Positions 7,135 to 10,193 of a DNA stretch of 10,193 bases are shown here, piece by piece. Position 1 is the stretch's first letter, and each line of letters opens with the position of its first letter. The stretch covers positions 1 through 10,193 of the forward strand of contig CAIYOB010000226.1 in NCBI GenBank assembly GCA_903927685.1, read 5' to 3'. Made by a program: the position numbers and the translations under genes. Source of the DNA: an uncultured Planctomycetaceae bacterium. GTDB taxonomy: Bacteria > Planctomycetota > Planctomycetia > Pirellulales > Pirellulaceae. A model generated the notes under the pieces. The model saw nothing but the letters and a program-made list of their open reading frames with translations, had not been told where the DNA came from and did no database searches.

Positions 7135-9105
7135 CTATCGCAACCCCTTGTGTGCACTCACCATTCCCTCCGGCAAATCGCTGCCGTGAACTTGGGTGTG
7201 ACATTGGGTGCAATCGGTGTACATTGCCCCGCGGATGGTACTGTTCGTCGGGATCATGGGATCGAGTGGCCCGCCGCCGACGTTGGTCGGCTCACCGTCC
7301 ATCGAGTGACAGCGCTGACAATTGCTGGACCGGCCGTGGCTGGAGTGTCCGGCGTGACACCGCAGACAGAGGAACGTGACAGGCTGGCGCAGCAGATCGT
7401 TGGCTACCGTGCCGTGTGGCTCGTGGCAATGCGCACAGTTTTCCGTCACCGGCGGGTGCTCGTAGACGAACGGCCCTTCCTTCTCGGCATGGCATTCGTA
7501 ACACTGGGCGTTGACGGACTCCTCCTTGAGGTTTCCCTTGGCCTGGCCGTGCGAGTCGTGGCAATCGGAGCACAGCAGCTTGCCTTCCCGGATCGGATGG
7601 TGGGAAGGCAGGTTGGTGAGTCCGTAGATCTTCGGGTGGCACTGGTAGCAGGCGTGCGGCTCGTCGACGCTCATCGGCAACCGCTTGGGACGGTCGACGT
7701 TGGTATGGATGATGTGGACGGTCTGCGGCACCTTGGTCTCCGGGTGCGCGTTGTGGCAATCGGCGCAGGCCACGCCGTATTGTTCGTGAATGGACGAGTG
7801 CCAGGCCATGGTCGGAGCGCCGTCATGGCACTTGAGGCATAAGTCTTTCCTGGTCTCCGCCTGGACTTTGCCGTGGGGGCGATGGCACGTGTTGCAGTTG
7901 AATCCCTGCGGCCCGAGGATCTGGTGCGGATGGGCGATCTGCTCCAACTGGCGCATTTCCGCATGGCAGCGGTAGCACGTCTCGGGCTGGTTGACCGCCA
8001 TCGGCAGTCCCTGCTGCGGATGTGGATTATGGCAATCCGTGCAAGCGACGCCGGCCGCGTCGTGCGGTGCCCCATACCACTCCTCCATGTGCGGCCCGGT
8101 ATGGCAGGTCAGGCAGAGTTCTTTCCGCGTCTCCGCCCGGACGTCTCCGTGGGAATCGTGGCAGGTCGTGCATTCGAACTGGGTTGGATGACGGTCGATC
8201 TGCTGAGGCGCTCCGCGCGGAGGCGGATCATGGCAGGCCGTGCAACTGAAGTCAAAGGGGACGCCCAACTGGTGCGGATGAACCACGTCCTCGAATCGCC
8301 GCAGGTCCTCGTGACAGCGATAGCAGACATCCGACGAGACTGCGGCCAGGCGGTTCTTGGCGTGCGCCGGCAGTTCCTGCCCCAGCGCTGGCTGCGGCCG
8401 TTCCCAACTGGCCGGGACCGCCTGCGAATGAGGACCGGTCTGGGCCGTCTCGTCGACCGTGGGCGTGCCCAGCGGCACGTTGTAATGGGCGCGGTGGCAA
8501 TCCGTACAAGTCACGCCCTTGTTGGCATGCGCCGACGTCCGCCAACCCTGCAGGCAGGGCACGATCCGCGACTCTTGCGGCTGTTCGTGGCACTGCAGGC
8601 AGACCTCGGATCGCTCGGCGGGACTCAGCAACAGGCCGACCCGCGTGCCTTGTTCCGGCGTCGCAAAACTGAGGATCGAATTCCCCAGCGTGCCCCGCGT
8701 CTCCAGGTGGACACTGGCGGCGCCATGGCACTTTTCGCAGCCGATTTCCCGGTGCGCCGTGCTGGCGAACGATTGGGTGTACGTCTTGTGACACGAGCCA
8801 CAGAATTCGTCGTTCTGAACGGGGACTGCCCCCGGTACTCCCGGGAGAGGTGCTTGCACGGGAGCACAATCCGCGGGTTTCCAGAAGCGGTTTTCGCCAT
8901 TCCAGCCCACGGGCACAACCTGCGAAGGCGTTTCGTGCCACGCCGTCGCCGGCTTGGGCCACCCCCGATCCAGCTTCGCCTCGACCGGCCGCACGGGACT
9001 TTGGGACGACGTGCAGGAAGCCAGCGCGAACAGGCAGAAACTCGCCAACAGCATCCCTGCGCAAGAGGACGGGCGACGATCTCTCCTGCTCGACGTGTCT
9101 GGCAC
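7135..9105 (-). CDS. 20-haem c-type cytochrome lipoprotein, DmsE/MtrA-like C-terminal half
   Basis: A 656-residue electron-transfer protein. Twenty CXXCH motifs start at Cys102, 123, 169, 200, 261, 288, 312, 331, 355, 377, 404, 423, 447, 486, 512, 535, 557, 580, 596 and 632. The N-terminus (RRDRRPSSCAGMLLASFCLFALAS-C31-TSS) has a lipobox LASC, so it is predicted to be lipid-anchored; Thr32 rather than Asp at +2 would favour the outer membrane by Lol rules. Residues 540-585 carry GPFVYEHPPVTENCAHCHEP and FLCLRCH, typical of the DmsE/MtrA decahaem family. An extra N-terminal part roughly doubles the usual ten haems, with an internal repeat (CYRCH...HPHQ...AETRKxLCLxCH...GVACxDCHNxHP). It lies 57 bases upstream of an MtrB-like porin gene, suggesting a trans-outer-membrane electron conduit. 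The start is the GTG at 9105, preceded by AGGAGG seven bases away, rather than an in-frame GTG at 9147. An octahaem/nitrite-reductase type enzyme is less likely. Confidence 0.93.
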   Translation of the reverse strand: MPDTSSRRDRRPSSCAGMLLASFCLFALASCTSSQSPVRPVEAKLDRGWPKPATAWHETPSQVVPVGWNGENRFWKPADCAPVQAPLPGVPGAVPVQNDEFCGSCHKTYTQSFASTAHREIGCEKCHGAASVHLETRGTLGNSILSFATPEQGTRVGLLLSPAERSEVCLQCHEQPQESRIVPCLQGWRTSAHANKGVTCTDCHRAHYNVPLGTPTVDETAQTGPHSQAVPASWERPQPALGQELPAHAKNRLAAVSSDVCYRCHEDLRRFEDVVHPHQLGVPFDFSCTACHDPPPRGAPQQIDRHPTQFECTTCHDSHGDVRAETRKELCLTCHTGPHMEEWYGAPHDAAGVACTDCHNPHPQQGLPMAVNQPETCYRCHAEMRQLEQIAHPHQILGPQGFNCNTCHRPHGKVQAETRKDLCLKCHDGAPTMAWHSSIHEQYGVACADCHNAHPETKVPQTVHIIHTNVDRPKRLPMSVDEPHACYQCHPKIYGLTNLPSHHPIREGKLLCSDCHDSHGQAKGNLKEESVNAQCYECHAEKEGPFVYEHPPVTENCAHCHEPHGTVANDLLRQPVTFLCLRCHAGHSSHGRSSNCQRCHSMDGEPTNVGGGPLDPMIPTNSTIRGAMYTDCTQCHTQVHGSDLPEGMVSAHKGLR

Positions 9106-9112
9106 AGCCTCA

Positions 9113-9118
9113 CCTCCT
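9113..9118 (-). promoter_or_regulatory. ribosome-binding site fixing the cytochrome GTG start
   Basis: In the minus-strand sense AGGAGG precedes GTG (9105-9103) with a 7-base spacer. It is a near-perfect anti-16S match and lies inside the longer open frame that begins at 9147, arguing that the real start is 9105. That choice also gives a standard-length lipoprotein signal peptide. Confidence 0.8.
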
Positions 9119-9353
9119 GGCAACGGCCCGTCAGTCGACACCGACACCGGTGCAACTGAGTTGATGTCTCTCTCCTAATTTCGCCCCCATCCACGTATGT
9201 CGATCAGAATTTCTTTGTCGTTTGCGCGAATCGTAGTGGATTTCCGGGATTGTCGGATTATCCAGGTTCTGCAGTCGAAATAGCGGCCGCATTCATCCCG
9301 CCTTATCGCGCCACCGGACTGCTAGCGTGGTAGCTCGGCAGGTAAGAATCTGT

Positions 9354-9374
9354 AGAATCGAAAGCCACGATTCT
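9354..9374. promoter_or_regulatory. perfect inverted repeat, candidate Rrf2 operator
   Basis: AGAATCG (9354-9360) and CGATTCT (9368-9374) form a perfect 7-bp inverted repeat with a 7-base spacer. It overlaps a TAGAAT -10-like box at 9353-9358 and ends 18 bases before the Rrf2 start codon. Rrf2 proteins bind as dimers to inverted repeats of similar size and commonly autoregulate from sites overlapping their own promoter. The motif does not match the E. coli IscR consensus. It could instead be a small RNA hairpin in the leader. Confidence 0.5.
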
Positions 9375-9392
9375 CAGGCTAAAGGAACTTGG

Positions 9393-9923
9393 ATGCTCTC
9401 GTTCTCGCGGACTACCGGCTACGCGATCCTCGCACTCGGCTGCATTGGCAACGGGGAGGGCCAGCGGGTCCTTTCGACGCAGATCCAGACCTGCACGGGA
9501 GTTCCCATGCCCTATCTCCGCAAGACCTTGCTCACGCTGGCTCGCTGTGGCTTGATCCAAGCCAAGCGGGGCCACCACGGTGGATTTGTGCTGAGTCGTC
9601 CCGCGGCGGAAATCACGTTGTTGGATGTTGTCCAGGCTGTGGAGCACAGCAAGCCGGCGGATGACTGCCTGCTGGCGCTGCCCGGGTGCAGCGACGAGAC
9701 GCCGTGCCCGTTGCGAGGGCTGGGGCGGGAATTACGGAGTCAGCTGGAAGCCGCATTGCGGCGGATCACTGTTGCCCACGCGACGGAGTCCATTCGCGCT
9801 GCGCGGGGACGGCAGATGGCGACGTGCCGATGCCTTGGCCCGCAGCTCGACCAAGCTGTACCCGCGACAGCTGAGCAAGCGGAATCGGCGAAAAATGCCC
9901 GGCGAGCCGATGGCAACGGCTAG
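9393..9923 (+). CDS. Rrf2-family transcriptional regulator with IscR-like [Fe-S] cysteine motif
   Basis: A 176-residue DNA-binding regulator. The start at 9393 (MLSFSRTTGYAILAL) is the normal Rrf2 beginning and has AAAGGAA about six bases upstream; the in-frame extension back to 9327 has no family counterpart. Residues 1-65 form the winged helix-turn-helix, with VPMPYLRKTLLTLARCGLI as the recognition region and KRGHHGGFVLSRP as the wing. The segment ITLLDVVQAVE is the conserved Rrf2 helix. Cys92, Cys99 and Cys105 (C-x6-C-x5-C) match the three cluster-ligand cysteines of IscR (Cys92, 98, 104) within one residue, so it probably binds an iron-sulfur cluster and senses iron-sulfur status, oxygen or nitric oxide. 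Extra cysteines near the C-terminus (TCRCL, Cys145 and Cys147) are not part of that pattern. The gene is divergent from the cytochrome-porin operon, which makes that operon its likely target. It could instead control only distant genes. Confidence 0.9.
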   Translation: MLSFSRTTGYAILALGCIGNGEGQRVLSTQIQTCTGVPMPYLRKTLLTLARCGLIQAKRGHHGGFVLSRPAAEITLLDVVQAVEHSKPADDCLLALPGCSDETPCPLRGLGRELRSQLEAALRRITVAHATESIRAARGRQMATCRCLGPQLDQAVPATAEQAESAKNARRADGNG

Positions 9924-9978
9924 CGCGTTGCCCAAGCTGAGAATTGGGGCGGGGTGGCTGGGGTCGAGCCACGAGGTA

Positions 9979-10025
9979 CGAGTGGCGAGCCCCCAGTTCT
10001 TGGCACCGGGGGCTCGCGGCACTCG
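9979..10025. terminator. strong hairpin, likely bidirectional terminator or dispersed intergenic repeat
   Basis: GCGAGCCCCC (9985-9994) pairs perfectly with GGGGGCTCGC (10008-10017) around a 13-base loop. The stem continues with CGAGTG (9979-9984) against CACTCG (10020-10025) past a 2-base GG bulge, giving about 16 base pairs. It lies between convergent genes (the Rrf2 regulator on plus, the leucine-rich-repeat gene on minus), where a shared terminator is expected. No U-tract is present. Its size and G+C symmetry also resemble dispersed palindromic repeats of bacterial intergenic regions. Confidence 0.5.
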
Positions 10026-10061
10026 CCCCCAGGCACCCTGGCATTCGGCCGTGACGCTGCG

Positions 10062-10193
10062 CTAGCGGAGGATCCGGCACTTGAGCAGTTTCTGCTGGAT
10101 GCGAAGCTGTCCCTGCTCGGTGATCTGCCGGGGAAGCCAGAGGGTTTGGAGGTTGGACAGCGTCTGCAGCGGCTTGACCGCCTCGTCGCTGAG
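10062..10193 (-). CDS. leucine-rich-repeat protein, C-terminal end (partial)
   Basis: The minus strand has an open frame from the right edge to a TAG at 10062-10064, giving the last 43 residues of a protein that begins outside the window. It reads LSDEAVKPLQTLSNLQTLWL, one leucine-rich-repeat unit with the usual L-x-x-L-x-x-L spacing, then PRQITEQGQLRIQQKLLKCR and ILR. A closing pattern of an 'L-P-x-x-I-T-x-x-G' repeat followed by a helix ending in x-C-x-I is common in planctomycete leucine-rich-repeat proteins, where these domains mediate protein binding. Function cannot be told from the tail. It is convergent with the Rrf2 gene. Confidence 0.7.
   Translation of the reverse strand, partial: LSDEAVKPLQTLSNLQTLWLPRQITEQGQLRIQQKLLKCRILR

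Larger units (their letters stand above)
9106..9392. promoter_or_regulatory. divergent control region between conduit operon and Rrf2 gene
   Basis: These 287 bases separate the two divergent starts and contain no gene. The part from about 9180 to 9300 is visibly less GC-rich than the coding flanks. A GATAAT box (9257-9262, minus strand) could serve as -10 for the cytochrome operon, but its -35 is poor. A TAGAAT box (9353-9358, plus) could be the -10 of the regulator gene, also without a clear -35. The half-site GAATCG occurs at 9228-9233 as well as in the inverted repeat near 9360. These promoter calls are tentative. Confidence 0.4.

Noticed and set aside
7150..9100. Repeated short DNA motifs (GTGGCA, CAGGCAGA and similar) that could suggest a CRISPR or tandem repeat
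   Set aside because: They are the reverse complement of the recurring CXXCH codons with irregular spacing and no conserved repeat-spacer pattern.
9030..9105. Twin-arginine (Tat) signal in the cytochrome (SRRDRRPS)
   Set aside because: The motif lacks the following Phe-Leu-Lys consensus, c-type haems are attached after Sec export, and the lipobox LASC explains the signal.
9103..9147. Upstream GTG at 9147 as the cytochrome start
   Set aside because: The AGGAGG seven bases before the GTG at 9105 fits far better, and the extra 14 residues would only lengthen the segment before the signal peptide.
7873..9159. Plus-strand open frame opposite the cytochrome gene (428 codons)
   Set aside because: It is the mirror of the repeated CXXCH-coding sequence; no start signal or domain, whereas the minus strand has 20 haem motifs and a strong ribosome-binding site.
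9327..9392. N-terminal extension of the Rrf2 regulator from 9327
   Set aside because: Rrf2 proteins start directly at the first helix (MLSFSRTTGYAIL here); the extension covers the inverted repeat and has no independent ribosome-binding site.

Overview
The window is GC-rich bacterial DNA with long secreted proteins, leucine-rich-repeat remnants, a GH141-like beta-helix enzyme and a large multihaem cytochrome. This combination is typical of environmental planctomycetes (Pirellulales-like) or a related PVC lineage. The taxonomic call is an inference from gene content only; no rRNA, tRNA or marker gene is present.

Layout. Left part, plus strand: a secreted protein of unrecognised family (47-1240) and a secreted right-handed beta-helix protein resembling glycoside hydrolase family 141 (2051-4834). 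Both look like polysaccharide-handling exported proteins. About 810 bases between them hold no intact gene but carry decayed pieces: a frameshifted zinc-ribbon transposase-like remnant on the minus strand (1265-1611), a possible orphan C-terminal fragment (1746-1877) and a GTG-started stub resembling an IS1-type transposase N-terminus (1924 onward).

Centre, minus strand: a two-gene operon transcribed from about 9105 down to 4900. The first gene encodes a lipoprotein with 20 CXXCH haem-binding motifs, its C-terminal half resembling the DmsE/MtrA decahaem family. The second encodes a 725-residue outer-membrane beta-barrel of the MtrB/PioB type. Together they have the parts of a porin-cytochrome conduit that carries electrons across the outer membrane. 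No MtrC/OmcA-type surface cytochrome lies in the window.

Right part: divergent from the operon is an Rrf2-family regulator (9393-9923) with an IscR-like three-cysteine [Fe-S] cluster motif. A perfect 7-7-7 inverted repeat overlaps a -10-like box just upstream of it. The arrangement suggests a redox, iron or NO-responsive switch that may control itself and the conduit operon across the shared 287-bp region. A strong hairpin then separates it from the convergent 3' end of a leucine-rich-repeat gene that runs off the right edge.

The most interesting unit is the 20-haem cytochrome, MtrB-like porin and [Fe-S] Rrf2 regulator (4900-9923): a candidate extracellular electron transfer module of unusual build.
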